A stretch of DNA of 42,713 nucleotides from Deltaproteobacteria bacterium (GTDB lineage Bacteria; Desulfobacterota; Syntrophobacteria; Syntrophobacterales; Syntrophobacteraceae), in the NCBI GenBank assembly GCA_012517775.1, contig JAAYUJ010000512.1, forward strand, positions 1-42,713, read 5' to 3'. The notes below the pieces were generated by a model. The model ran no database searches and had not been told where the DNA came from. It saw only the letters and a program-made list of their open reading frames with translations. The first letter of the stretch is position 1, and each line of letters starts with the position of its first letter. Position numbers and translations under genes: made by a program. Below, piece after piece: positions 20,101-28,972 of this stretch.

Positions 20101-20237
20101 AGATTCCGATGGGAGTTTTCGTGCTCGAGTCGTGAGAAGCTGTCCATCAGAATAGTGATAAGAGCTCCGAGGAGCACAACCACAAGAATGGCAAACGTCA
20201 TTCCATTAATGAGGAGAATCTTGTTCCGAAGAGTCAT
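17121..20237 (-). CDS. Membrane hybrid histidine kinase: CHASE4-HAMP-PAS-HisKA-HATPase-REC-REC
   Basis: N-terminal TM, periplasmic sensor with DWAEWDDSYAFVEE (CHASE4-like), second TM, HAMP, PAS, H-box ISHEIRTPMNGIIGFADM, HATPase, two receiver domains (LAILDLQMPEVSGFD, LILMDVQMPDMDGLQ). Confidence 0.95.
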   Translation of the reverse strand: MTLRNKILLINGMTFAILVVVLLGALITILMDSFSRLEHENSHRNLQRVLDAITQELNTLRSEAGDWAEWDDSYAFVEEFDQEFIRRNLPDSTFLRLRLNMVVFLDTSGRVVFGRFFNARQKESAALPPGILERFSQRSAFVAGDHPLSADGVKSDAGILCFPEGAMLAATHPIRRGDGEGPARGLLVFGRSLDDAEIELLSRLTHLSLIMHPLHAEDQSPDVHRIVSLLETSESGTLVQEIDQDIIAGYTILKDIPGEPAFLLRVDTPRRIHMLAKTTLYYLAVSLVSIGVVLGVLAALLLKRLVLERLENLSTQVREIGIDTDSGRRITLHGRDELAALAEALNNMLEAIEVSQRERQEGAREREQLMRALFDSVPMGVLLIDAASRVITDMNPTAVRMMGAERESVLGRPSSEFVRPNPKGRYPATDHKKTADSAEHLLVNGSGQTVPILKTVASLHIHGRPYLLECFVDISERRRIEEQLAEANRELEDLNIELEKAIEKAQDLAVKAQMASIAKSEFLARISHEIRTPMNGIIGFADMLLDSPMREEQAEYTRIIKRSGESLLQLINDILDFSKIEAGRMDLDRVDFDPEIIAYEVCDLVRPTLAGKPVEMLCRIEDDLPGCVMGDPGRFRQVLVNLVGNAAKFTQSGEIELTLRVNGERGEQVQLHTAVRDTGAGIQPEKLKVIFDAFQQADAFTTRRHGGSGLGLTICRMIAGLMQGEVWAESTPGKGSTFHFTAWLEKTESQRSYTPLQVSLESARILVVDDNKTNLDIMKHTLGLGGMRGTFLGDGQSAVAELERALAEGDPFRLAILDLQMPEVSGFDVAREIRGLQSPIAGIPLLAFSSSTERGAYLSQEAGFNGFLIKPVLREKLWKMIARLIGHQGALDPAGRQRSIVTQHTLHENMKQAVNILLVEDNPANLKLATIMLTKAGYKVEAARTGREAVVMYAANPGLYDLILMDVQMPDMDGLQATKAIRACGYDKVPVIAMTANVLKEDRERFIESGMDDYIAKPIRRENIYEVVQKWLLGGNAA

Positions 20238-20621
20238 CTATCCAAATCAACGGTGGCCGAGACTTCCCAGCCTTCCGTCCTCCTCCATTCTTAGGCACGG
20301 GTATGGAGTCCTCCCGGTGCACGGCATCCATCCCAAAACGGATCGTTCCATATTCCCTCAGTACATGAGCCAGCCTTGTTCGCCGAATACCGTGTTTTTC
20401 CGGCACAGCCCCAATGGTACAGCTCATCAATTTGTTGAATCGGAATACAATTCTTGTGAATGAAAGACTTTCTCAATCTCTGGCCCAGGGATTTTTCGAG
20501 ATTCGGTCTCGGCGGAGGAAAGGCCTGCTTTCACAACGATACGCATTCACCGCGGGCCAAGGCATGCAACTGGCGAAACCGGGGGTTTTGTTCGGGGTTG
20601 GAGACTGCTTTCTGGCGGGGG

Positions 20622-21296
20622 TTAAACGATGACGTATTTCTTGATGGTGTAGACGACCTCGTCCGGCTCATCCAGTACCGTAACAAAGTCCAGATCCTCC
20701 GGCGCAATGTATCTGCCGGCCATGAGCGTATTGCGGACCCAGTCCAGAAGTCCGTTCCAGTAGTCCCTGCCTACCAGGATCACAGGGAAGGGCTTAATGC
20801 GCCTGGTCTGAATAAGAGTCAGGGCTTCGAAGATTTCGTCCATCGTACCGAAACCTCCAGGCATTCCGACATATGCCTGAGCGTACTTCACAAACATCAC
20901 CTTCCGCACAAAGAAGTATTGGAAATCCAGCTTCAGATTTGCGTACGGGTTGGGTTCCTGCTCCAGGGGTAGCACGATGTTCAAGCCCACGGACTTGCCT
21001 CCCCCTTCACGCGCACCCCTGTTGCCCGCTTCCATGATCCCGGGTCCACCTCCAGTGATGATATGGAAGCCGTTTTGAGCAAGTTTTCGGGCAATGACTA
21101 CCGCTTTCTCGTAGCTTTCGTCACCCGGCCTGACCCGGGCTGAGCCGAAAATGGAGACTGCGGGATAGATCTCCGAGAGTGTCTCAAAACCATCCACAAA
21201 CTCTGCAAGAATCTTGAAAAGGCGCCAGGAGTCACTAACCGTCATGGCATCGATGACATACTGCTTTTCGTGCTTTTCAGTCGTCCTTTTCTGCAT
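20622..21296 (-). CDS. LOG family (TIGR00730-type) Rossmann-fold nucleotide-binding protein
   Basis: GGGPGIMEAGNRGAREGGGKSVGLNI and PGGFGTMDEIFEALTLIQT signatures. Confidence 0.93.
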   Translation of the reverse strand: MQKRTTEKHEKQYVIDAMTVSDSWRLFKILAEFVDGFETLSEIYPAVSIFGSARVRPGDESYEKAVVIARKLAQNGFHIITGGGPGIMEAGNRGAREGGGKSVGLNIVLPLEQEPNPYANLKLDFQYFFVRKVMFVKYAQAYVGMPGGFGTMDEIFEALTLIQTRRIKPFPVILVGRDYWNGLLDWVRNTLMAGRYIAPEDLDFVTVLDEPDEVVYTIKKYVIV

Positions 21297-21501
21297 GGTC
21301 GATCTCCAGCAAGTCTCAACTATTCGAAGTCAGTGGAGCGAGCACTTGAAACGAGCCCTTTTGAATTCTCATTAAGAAAACTCATATTATGAATTGCATA
21401 AGAGGAAATCAAGCACGGGTTGGGAAGCTGCATCCGGAACACTCGCCCCTGGTCCTGCAATACTGCTGGACGATTTTTCCTTGAAAGTCGGGACAATTGA
21501 A

Positions 21502-21530
21502 TTGAATCACCATAAGAAATAGGCTATGTA
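21502..21530 (+). promoter_or_regulatory. Candidate sigma70-like promoter for the small acidic protein gene
   Basis: TTGAAT (21502-21507), 17-nt spacer, TATGTA (21525-21530). Confidence 0.35.
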
Positions 21531-21547
21531 GCGCTAGCATGAACAGT

Positions 21548-21631
21548 GACCCCGGTTTTTTGTACCGATATCATACCTCGGAGGTGATTGATGTGAACGA
21601 CCGGGGTTGGGTTCACCAGAATCGAGGGAGG
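21548..21631 (+). promoter_or_regulatory. Candidate structured leader with possible leader peptide
   Basis: GACCCCGGT(21548-21556)/ACCGGGGTT(21600-21608) competes with GTGAAC(21593-21598)/GTTCAC(21610-21615). GGAGG then GTG at 21593 opens a 14-codon ORF ((M)NDRGWVHQNRGRP*). Confidence 0.4.
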
Positions 21632-21640
21632 CCATGACCA

Positions 21641-21913
21641 ATGGAAATGAAGGAATTTGTGAGAACTGCATTGAAACGAGTATCCCAGAAAGTAGGCGAC
21701 GGATCTCTTGATAAACACGAGGAAGGCTACGACGACGCAGAGGAGATGCTTCTGGACTGGATCTGGATCGAGCTTAAGGAGGAATCCCCCGACAAAGATG
21801 CAGTTATCGAGATGGAGCTGGATGACCTGTACGAAGTTATCGAGGGTTCGGCAGACCTTTATGAAGACTATCATATCCTCCTGGAATCCGTCAGAAGTGA
21901 CCAAACCCAATGA
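21641..21913 (+). CDS. Small acidic hypothetical protein (90 aa)
   Basis: MEMKEFVRTALKRVSQKVGDGSLDKHEEGYDDAEEMLLDWIWIELKEESPDKDAVIEMELDDLYEVIEG...; good SD AGGGAGG; followed by an intrinsic terminator. Confidence 0.75.
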   Translation: MEMKEFVRTALKRVSQKVGDGSLDKHEEGYDDAEEMLLDWIWIELKEESPDKDAVIEMELDDLYEVIEGSADLYEDYHILLESVRSDQTQ

Positions 21914-21936
21914 GCTTTCAGCAATGGATCCGAACA

Positions 21937-21964
21937 GGCGCCCTTTTTCCCGGGCGCTTTTTTT
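21937..21964 (+). terminator. Rho-independent terminator
   Basis: GCGCCC-TTTTTCCC-GGGCGC followed by TTTTTTT. Confidence 0.85.
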
Positions 21965-21989
21965 GTGTTTAAAAAAGGGATAAGCTGGA

Positions 21990-23159
21990 ATGGAAGCAGT
22001 CTACCTGTATCCGGGGGCAGAAAAGCGCATTCTCAGGGGACACCGGTGGATATTCAGCAATGAAATCTCGGGAAAGGTCTCCGAATACGAGCCCGCCAGC
22101 TGGGTAGAGGTCTTTTCCTCGAAAAGGACTCCTCTGGGCATCGGATATATCAACCCTGGATCATTGATCTCCGTCCGCCTTGTCTGTCCGCCTGGTCAAA
22201 CACCTTCCAGGGAGTTCTTCCGCCGGCGAATCCTTGAGGCGGAAAGATTTCGCACCAGTCTGATCTACCCCGGATCGACATGCCATCGGGTGGTCTATGG
22301 TGAATCAGACGGACTCCCCGGCCTGGTTGTGGACCGATACGGAGAGATCCTTGTCTACCAGATTACGACCCTCGGCATGGCTTCCATGGAAAGCATGATT
22401 CAGGAGCTTCTGACGGAGATCTTCAAACCACGCGCCATTGTTTTCCGCAATGACACTGCGGCGAGGACCATCGAGGGCCTTCCTCTCCATAAGGGAATCG
22501 CATACGGGACCATCCCGCAGGACTGTACCGTGGCTATCGATGGAATCACATTCACGATCGATCCGTTGGCGGGGCAGAAGACCGGATTGTACCTGGATCA
22601 AAGGGACAACCGCCTTGCACTGCGGCGATGGACCCGCGGGAAAAAGGTCCTGGATCTCTTCTGTTACAGCGGGGCGTGGAGCATTACCGCAGCGATGAAC
22701 GGCGCAACGGAAGTCCTGGGGGTGGATGATTCCCTCGAGGCCGTTGATCAGGCGAGACGCAACGCCTCACTCAATGGTGTCGAAGACAGGTGCCGGTTCA
22801 TGGGGAAAGAAGTCTTCACACATCTCAGACAGATCGAGCGAGGTGCATTCGATGTGATCGTGGTGGATCCGCCTGCTTTCGCCAAGACCAAGAGTGCCCT
22901 CCATGAAGCCGTCAAGGGTTACACGGACCTGAACCGCCGGGCCATGCTCGCCCTTGCGCCGGGAGGCATCCTTGTGACCTGTTCCTGTTCATACCATGTG
23001 AGTAGTGAGATTTTCCGAGATGCCCTGCTGCAGGCAGCGAAGGCAAGCGGTCGCCGTCTCAGGCTCCTTGAGTCGCGCGGGCAGGCCATGGACCACCCCG
23101 TGCTTCTTGCCATGCCTGAAACTCAATATCTGAAATGCGCTTTCCTCCAGATTCCGTGA
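21990..23159 (+). CDS. Class I SAM-dependent 23S rRNA methyltransferase, RlmI/RlmK-like (PUA + MTase)
   Basis: PUA-like N-terminus (GAEKRILRGHRWIFSNEI), VLDLFCYSGAWSITAAMNGATEVLGVDDS, VVDPPAFAKTK, TCSCSYHV. Confidence 0.92.
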   Translation: MEAVYLYPGAEKRILRGHRWIFSNEISGKVSEYEPASWVEVFSSKRTPLGIGYINPGSLISVRLVCPPGQTPSREFFRRRILEAERFRTSLIYPGSTCHRVVYGESDGLPGLVVDRYGEILVYQITTLGMASMESMIQELLTEIFKPRAIVFRNDTAARTIEGLPLHKGIAYGTIPQDCTVAIDGITFTIDPLAGQKTGLYLDQRDNRLALRRWTRGKKVLDLFCYSGAWSITAAMNGATEVLGVDDSLEAVDQARRNASLNGVEDRCRFMGKEVFTHLRQIERGAFDVIVVDPPAFAKTKSALHEAVKGYTDLNRRAMLALAPGGILVTCSCSYHVSSEIFRDALLQAAKASGRRLRLLESRGQAMDHPVLLAMPETQYLKCAFLQIP

Positions 23160-23197
23160 AGAACCGTGAAAAGGGTGACAGCTGCCGGCAGGCCTTT

Positions 23198-24760
23198 CTA
23201 AAGCTTTGGCAGCCAACTCTCCTCATCGGTGAATTCATAAATCACCGCTTCTTCCCTGACTCGCTCCAGTTTGTTTAGAGCATCCACCAGGGCCTTGGCA
23301 CTGGCAAGCACAATGTCGGTGTCCGCTCCTCTTCCGTTGACCAAATGGCTTCCTTCTTCGATGCGAATGCTGACCTCCCCCTGAGCATCCGTGCCGGGCG
23401 TGACGGCTCCAACGCTGTAACGGACAAGACGGGGCTGCCGTCTTGTCATCTTCATGATCGTCTTGAATGCAGCATCCACCGGCCCATGGCCAAATCCTGA
23501 ATCCTGCAGGACTTCCCCGTTGACTTCCATCTGCACCGTGGCATTGGGGACAGAGATGGAACCGGCGTTCACTTTCAGATAGAGCAGGTTGAAAGGCGCA
23601 GGCTCCATTACGGCCATGGTGTTGACCAGAAGCTCCAGGTCCGCGTCAAAGATCTGTTCCTTCTTCATGGCGAGCTCCTGGAATGCTGAATAACACTCCT
23701 GAAGTCTCTCGCTGCTTAAATCGTACCCCAATTCCTCGAATCGGTTCCGCAGCTCCGCGAGGGTTGTTCGGGATGAGAGAAGTTCCCCGGTTTTCTGGAT
23801 ACCCAGTTTTTCCGGATGCATGATCTCGTAAGGTGGCTTGTCCGTAGCATCGGCAAACTGGGGAACATCAGATGCATAGAAGAAAGCGTTGCTTCCAACC
23901 ACCGGCTTGTGGGGCTGGAGATTCACGCCGGTGAGGCGCCTCACCAACCGACTCGAAGGATAGATCTGATCCAGATGGATGCGGCTCTCTGCTCCAAAGA
24001 GATCGGAACGGGTGCTCAAGGCCGCAACTAGTTCCTCGAGTGGCGTATTTCCGGCGCGTTCGCCGATCCCGTTGACGGTGCAATGCACCTGCGTTGCACC
24101 CTCCATAACTGCGGCAAGAGAATTGGAAACAGCCATGCCCAGATCATTGTGGCAGTGAATGCTGAAAGTGACATTGCCGAACTGGTCGATCCCTTCTCTC
24201 AGGAGTCTGAACAAAACCGCGACATCAGACGGTGTCGCTCTGCCGACGGTATCGGCCAGGTTGACCACAGTGGCGCCTGCGTCCACCACGGAACGTACCA
24301 TCTCCAACACCTCTTTCGGGTCGGCTCGAAAGGCGTCCACGAGAGAGAACTCCACGTCCGGAGTGTACTTTCTGGCTGTCTTGACGGCGGCAACACTGAT
24401 CTCCACCGCCTGGTGTGCGTCCTTTTTGAGGAAGTGTTCCCGGTACTCCTTAGATATGGGTGCAAAGGTGTGCAGGCGAGGCCGTTCGGACGCCCTGATG
24501 GTCTTCCACGCAATCTCGAAATCTCTCGGGTTTGTCGCACGGGCAAGAGCGGTAATGATCGGTCCCGATATCTCTCGACTGACACGTTCCACCACTGCGT
24601 ACTGCTCCTGCGACGCCGCCGGGAAACCCACTTCGAGCACATCAACGTTGAGGCGTGCCAACTGGCTTGCGATCCTCACCTTTTCCTCAATCGTGAGTAT
24701 GGTTCCAGGGGATTTGAGTCCATCCCGAAGTGTTGTATCAAAAATGAGAACTTGCCTCAT
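23198..24760 (-). CDS. leuA: 2-isopropylmalate synthase-like (LeuA family, with C-terminal LeuA dimer/allosteric domain)
   Basis: [34 protein letters not shown]..., [44 protein letters not shown]..., C-terminal regulatory domain. Confidence 0.85.
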   Translation of the reverse strand: MRQVLIFDTTLRDGLKSPGTILTIEEKVRIASQLARLNVDVLEVGFPAASQEQYAVVERVSREISGPIITALARATNPRDFEIAWKTIRASERPRLHTFAPISKEYREHFLKKDAHQAVEISVAAVKTARKYTPDVEFSLVDAFRADPKEVLEMVRSVVDAGATVVNLADTVGRATPSDVAVLFRLLREGIDQFGNVTFSIHCHNDLGMAVSNSLAAVMEGATQVHCTVNGIGERAGNTPLEELVAALSTRSDLFGAESRIHLDQIYPSSRLVRRLTGVNLQPHKPVVGSNAFFYASDVPQFADATDKPPYEIMHPEKLGIQKTGELLSSRTTLAELRNRFEELGYDLSSERLQECYSAFQELAMKKEQIFDADLELLVNTMAVMEPAPFNLLYLKVNAGSISVPNATVQMEVNGEVLQDSGFGHGPVDAAFKTIMKMTRRQPRLVRYSVGAVTPGTDAQGEVSIRIEEGSHLVNGRGADTDIVLASAKALVDALNKLERVREEAVIYEFTDEESWLPKL

Positions 24761-24867
24761 CGGTTCCTCCTCTGGATAATGAATATTTTGCTTGCTCCGG
24801 CAGAAACGCAACTCTGGATGACTGCATCCATGACCATACATCAGCATGGCACCTTGTCAACCTGTAA

Positions 24868-24979
24868 CTTCTCAATAAGTCCGGGTTAAGGCTCCTTCGT
24901 AGGTCGGGTTTCCATACCCCGCATATGGGTGCAAACGCCGTCGGGATTGGTATCCCGACCAACTCGTTGAGAAGGTACG
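24868..24979 (+). repeat. Copy 2 of the ~112-bp dispersed double-hairpin element
   Basis: cttctcaataagtccgggttaaggctccttcgtaggtcgggtttccataccccgcatatgggtgcaaacgccgtcgggattggtatcccgaccaactcgttgagaaggtacg. Confidence 0.92.
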
Positions 24980-25432
24980 TCAAGCTGTTTCAACCATCCT
25001 GCAACACTGCTGTTTTTGCTTGCCTCCCGAATCAATTTGTGTATAGTTATGGCTGCTTATCGCCTCCATTTATGGCAAGTCTGGCTGAAGGAGCATTCCT
25101 TCCCCCCCCATGAATGCGAGGTTTTTTCTTTTATGAACCCATGGGCGAAGGTGACGGCATGACTTGAGGCGCTGCAGCATTACTGAGCCATATGCAAAAC
25201 CTCCCATCACGGCGATGCAAGCGGAACACAACGCTGCCCTGCGGTGATTGCAAAGGTTTCCCCGGTAATCTGGAATGCCTGCCGCGCTTGTCGTGTTTTT
25301 CCTGCCGAACATGGACGGATGTGTGAACATCCGCCTCACCTTGCCCCATGTCACAACCACCAAATTGCTGGAATTGCCGACAGTGTTCGAGGGCCTCTTC
25401 TGAATCCCTAGAGAGGGTGTTTCTCTGATGGC

Positions 25433-26443
25433 GTGTCAGGAAGGAAAACGCATCTCTTTCCCTGTGGCCATTTCACCATTTGCGAAAGGGTGTTGACAGT
25501 GAGAAAGAAGGCCGGGCGTACCCCGTTCTGGTTTCGAGAGCCCTTTTCGGAAGGGCTGGAGGTGGCGTACCTTTGCGATCAACTGATCTACAGCGGGCGA
25601 ACACATTACCAGCAGGTCGATATTGTCGATACGCGAGTCCACGGACGGATGCTCTTTCTGGACAGGATCGGGCAGTCCTGTGAGAAGGACGAGTTCATCT
25701 ATCATGAAATGCTCGTCCATCCCGCTCTTTTCAGCCATCCCCGTCCACAATCCGTCCTTGTGATCGGTGGGGCTACAGGAGCTTCCCTCCGGGAGATCCT
25801 TCGTCACCCTTCCGTTGAACGGGTGGTCATGGCGGATATTGACGGAGAACTGACCGACATCTGCAAGCACTATCTGCCAAGATGGCATCGTGGCAGCTTC
25901 CAGGATTCACGTCTTGAACTGGTGATCGAAGATGGAAGGAAGTACGTGGAGAATTGCCTGGAATCCTTCGACTGCATGGTTATTGATCTGAGCGATCCCA
26001 TTGAAGGTGGACCCGCTATGCATCTCTTCACCATCGAATTCTATGAGGCTCTCAGGAACCGACTCAATTCGGGAGGTGTCATTACATTTCAGGGAGAAGC
26101 GATCAGTCCTCAGGATCTCGAGCTGCATGCGCGCATGACCAATACCCTGAAGAGGGTATTTCCCGTGGTTTGTCCCTATCCTTATACCCTTTACAGCTAT
26201 CACCGTCCCGACGCTCACATTCTGGCAACCGAAAATACCGACTGGTCTTTCAGCTTATTTCTCACCCGGGTGGATAAAGCGGCATTGCCGACGCGATATT
26301 TCTGCCCCGAAATTGCCCGAGGCATGTTCTTTCTGCCTCGCTACCTTATTGAGGCCTATGACACCCACACGGACATTTTGACGGACAATCACCTCGCCTT
26401 CGAACAGAAGCCAATGGAGAAAATCGTCCATGCCCATCTATGA
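25433..26443 (+). CDS. Spermidine synthase (SpeE)-like aminopropyltransferase-family protein
   Basis: GRTHYQQVDIVDTRVHGRMLFLDRIGQSCEKDEFIYHEMLVHPAL, VLVIGGATGASLREILRHPSVERVVMADIDGE, MVIDLSDPIEGGPAMHLFTIEFYE. GTG at 25499 is an alternative start. Confidence 0.88.
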   Translation: MSGRKTHLFPCGHFTICERVLTVRKKAGRTPFWFREPFSEGLEVAYLCDQLIYSGRTHYQQVDIVDTRVHGRMLFLDRIGQSCEKDEFIYHEMLVHPALFSHPRPQSVLVIGGATGASLREILRHPSVERVVMADIDGELTDICKHYLPRWHRGSFQDSRLELVIEDGRKYVENCLESFDCMVIDLSDPIEGGPAMHLFTIEFYEALRNRLNSGGVITFQGEAISPQDLELHARMTNTLKRVFPVVCPYPYTLYSYHRPDAHILATENTDWSFSLFLTRVDKAALPTRYFCPEIARGMFFLPRYLIEAYDTHTDILTDNHLAFEQKPMEKIVHAHL

Positions 26444-26798
26444 ATACCGATGCCGAGCGTGCGGCAAGAAGAGCGAATTCATCACGTTTCGCGTATCAGA
26501 GGCCATATCTGGTCATTGTCAGCATTGTGGGAGTGACCAGACATACCGCATCCCATCGAGGGTTCGTGTGCGCCTGTCCGAGGAGACCCGTCTGGAGCGC
26601 CTGGCGGATCCGTCCCGATTTGGCGGGCTCGACGAAAACGACCCCAAGAGCATGGCCCGTTTCATGAAAACCATGACTCAGGAGATGGGCGATGACCTGG
26701 GAGAAGACATGGATGTCGATGCCATGGTAGAGGAAGCCATGGAAGAGGAAGCCAGAGGCAAATCCGAAGAAGGCGGCAGTTCGGCCGAAGATCTTTGA
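26430..26798 (+). CDS. FmdB-type zinc ribbon protein
   Basis: MPIYEYRCRACGKKSEF...CQHCGSDQTYRIPSRVRVRL; two CxxC knuckles; overlaps the end of the SpeE-like gene. Confidence 0.9.
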   Translation: MPIYEYRCRACGKKSEFITFRVSEAISGHCQHCGSDQTYRIPSRVRVRLSEETRLERLADPSRFGGLDENDPKSMARFMKTMTQEMGDDLGEDMDVDAMVEEAMEEEARGKSEEGGSSAEDL

Positions 26799-26799
26799 T

Positions 26800-27735
26800 A
26801 TGAGCAAAGCATCAAGGAGACGACTCTCCTCTTCGCCCTCTTTTCGGCGTCTCCAAGCAGACTCCTCTTCCAATGGGATCTCCCTGGCTGAGTACCTTTC
26901 CAGAGAGCTTTCCCTCACATTGGATGAAGCATCCGATCTCATCGACTTTGGGGCAGTTCAGGTAGGGGGGCGCCAGGAGAGAAACCCGGCAACGCACCTA
27001 ACGGGATTCTCGGAAATCCGGGTCTACCGGCCTTGGGGAGGCCCTTGCCGCCACTACGAGATCGATCCGGCCCGCATCCTTTACAGGGATCGCCATCTCC
27101 TCGCTTACGACAAGGAACATGGCATTCCATCACAGCAAACCCCATCCGACGGCTACAACAATCTCTTTGCGGCGCTGCAGCGTTATCTTGCCGCGGAAGC
27201 CCGGATGGATGCATATGTAGCGCTGCATCACAGGCTGGATCGAGAAACCGGCGGAATCATTCTCTTCTCCCTCGACAGGGAAGCAAACCGACAATTGGGG
27301 AATGCCTTTCAGCATCGACGGGTGCAGAAGGATTACCTTGCATGGGTCTCGGGGAATCCACAGGAAGATCAATGGATCTCATTGGAAGACATTGGGCGAA
27401 AAGAGGGAAGATACTGCACTCTTCCGCCTGGAGAGGGAAAGACCGCCAGAACCATCTTTACGGTCCTGTGGCGTGAGACCCAACGAACTCTCGTATGGGC
27501 CCGCCCCATGACCGGGCGGACGCATCAGATACGGCTGCACCTCGCAGCGCGGGGTATACCGGTCCTGGGAGATCGCACTTATGGGAATGGTCAGGGGGAA
27601 AGACTCTATCTGTACTCCCACAGAATGACCCTTCCACACCCGGTGACCCGATCGGAACTCCGCCTCATTGCCCCCCTTCCATCCGATTGGCGGGTTCCTT
27701 TTCCCATATCGCTGCCTGACGACACAAAACTTTAA
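26800..27735 (+). CDS. RluA-family pseudouridine synthase
   Basis: Catalytic HRLDRETGGIILFSLD; GRTHQIRLHLAARGIPVLGDRTYG. Confidence 0.93.
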   Translation: MSKASRRRLSSSPSFRRLQADSSSNGISLAEYLSRELSLTLDEASDLIDFGAVQVGGRQERNPATHLTGFSEIRVYRPWGGPCRHYEIDPARILYRDRHLLAYDKEHGIPSQQTPSDGYNNLFAALQRYLAAEARMDAYVALHHRLDRETGGIILFSLDREANRQLGNAFQHRRVQKDYLAWVSGNPQEDQWISLEDIGRKEGRYCTLPPGEGKTARTIFTVLWRETQRTLVWARPMTGRTHQIRLHLAARGIPVLGDRTYGNGQGERLYLYSHRMTLPHPVTRSELRLIAPLPSDWRVPFPISLPDDTKL

Positions 27736-27770
27736 AAGAGTTACATCGCGGCTATCAAAAGGAGCAGGAA

Positions 27771-28949
27771 ATGAGCAGAGTCTTGATCATCGGGGCAGGG
27801 GGTGTTGGGGGCGTGGTCACGCACAAGTGCGCTCAAGCTCCCGAAGTTTTTTCAGATATCGTTCTTGCAAGCCGCACCGTCGAGAAATGCAGGAAGATCA
27901 GAGACCAGATTTCACGCCCTGTTGAGATCGCTCGGGTGGATGCGGATAACACACTTGAGCTCGTCGCCCTCATCAGGAAGGTTTCACCTGATATTGTGAT
28001 CAATGTGGCCCTTCCTTACCAGGATCTCACGATCATGGATGCCTGCCTGGAGACGGGAGTGGCCTATTTGGACACCGCCAACTATGAGCCCAGAGATGAA
28101 GCCAAGTTCTGCTATAAATGGCAATGGGACTATCACGAGCGTTTCAAGGAAAGGGGGATCATGGCCATCCTCGGTTGCGGTTTCGACCCCGGCGTGACCA
28201 ATATCTTCTGCGCCCATGCCCTCAAGCATCATTTCGACACCATCCAAGCGATCGACATCATGGACTGCAACGCTGGGGAGCACGGACACCCCTTTGCCAC
28301 CAACTTCAATCCGGAAATCAATATCCGTGAGATCACCCAAAGGGGCAAGTACTATGAAGACGGCCGGTGGGTCGAGACGGAACCGCTTTCCGTTCACAAG
28401 ACCTTCGATTTTCCGGAGATCGGTCCGAGGGAAATGTACCTCTTGTACCATGAGGAACTGGAGTCTCTTGCCAGGAACATTCCCGGGGTCAGGCGGATGC
28501 GATTCTGGATGACTTTTTCCCAGGAGTACCTGACCCATCTGAGGGTTCTCCAGAATGTGGGGATGACACGCATTGATCCTGTTCACTTCCAGGGTTGTGA
28601 AATCATTCCCCTCCAGTTCCTGAAAGCCCTTCTTCCGGAACCTTCTTCCCTGGGTATTCAGTACAGGGGAAAGACGAACATCGGCTGCATGATCGAGGGA
28701 ATCAAGAACGGAAGACCTCAAAAATACTATATTTATAACGTCTGCGACCATGCGGAATGCTACCGGGAAGTGAAGGCGCAGGCCATTTCCTACACCACCG
28801 GAGTCCCCGCCATGATCGGAGCCATGTTGATGGTTACCGGCATCTGGAAGGGCGAAGGGGTATTCAACGTTGAGGAGATGGACCCGGACCCATTTATGGC
28901 GAAGCTGGGGCAATATGGATTGCCGTGGACGGAGACTTTTCCCCAGTGA
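27771..28949 (+). CDS. Saccharopine dehydrogenase family; likely carboxy(nor)spermidine dehydrogenase
   Basis: MSRVLIIGAGGVGGVVTHKCAQ... family fold, DTANYEPRDEAKF, GCGFDPGVTNIFCAHALKH; adjacent to an NspC-like decarboxylase. Confidence 0.88.
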   Translation: MSRVLIIGAGGVGGVVTHKCAQAPEVFSDIVLASRTVEKCRKIRDQISRPVEIARVDADNTLELVALIRKVSPDIVINVALPYQDLTIMDACLETGVAYLDTANYEPRDEAKFCYKWQWDYHERFKERGIMAILGCGFDPGVTNIFCAHALKHHFDTIQAIDIMDCNAGEHGHPFATNFNPEINIREITQRGKYYEDGRWVETEPLSVHKTFDFPEIGPREMYLLYHEELESLARNIPGVRRMRFWMTFSQEYLTHLRVLQNVGMTRIDPVHFQGCEIIPLQFLKALLPEPSSLGIQYRGKTNIGCMIEGIKNGRPQKYYIYNVCDHAECYREVKAQAISYTTGVPAMIGAMLMVTGIWKGEGVFNVEEMDPDPFMAKLGQYGLPWTETFPQ

Positions 28950-28972
28950 ATGCAACACTGAAATGCCGGAGG

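Noticed and set aside
18021-20135. 704-aa + strand ORF opposite the CHASE4 hybrid kinase
   Set aside because: Antisense shadow of a strongly supported coding frame; no recognisable domain and low-complexity His/Gln-rich composition typical of shadow ORFs.
20238-20621. Possible extra gene between the hybrid kinase and LOG gene
   Set aside because: Only short overlapping ORFs on both strands with no recognisable motif.
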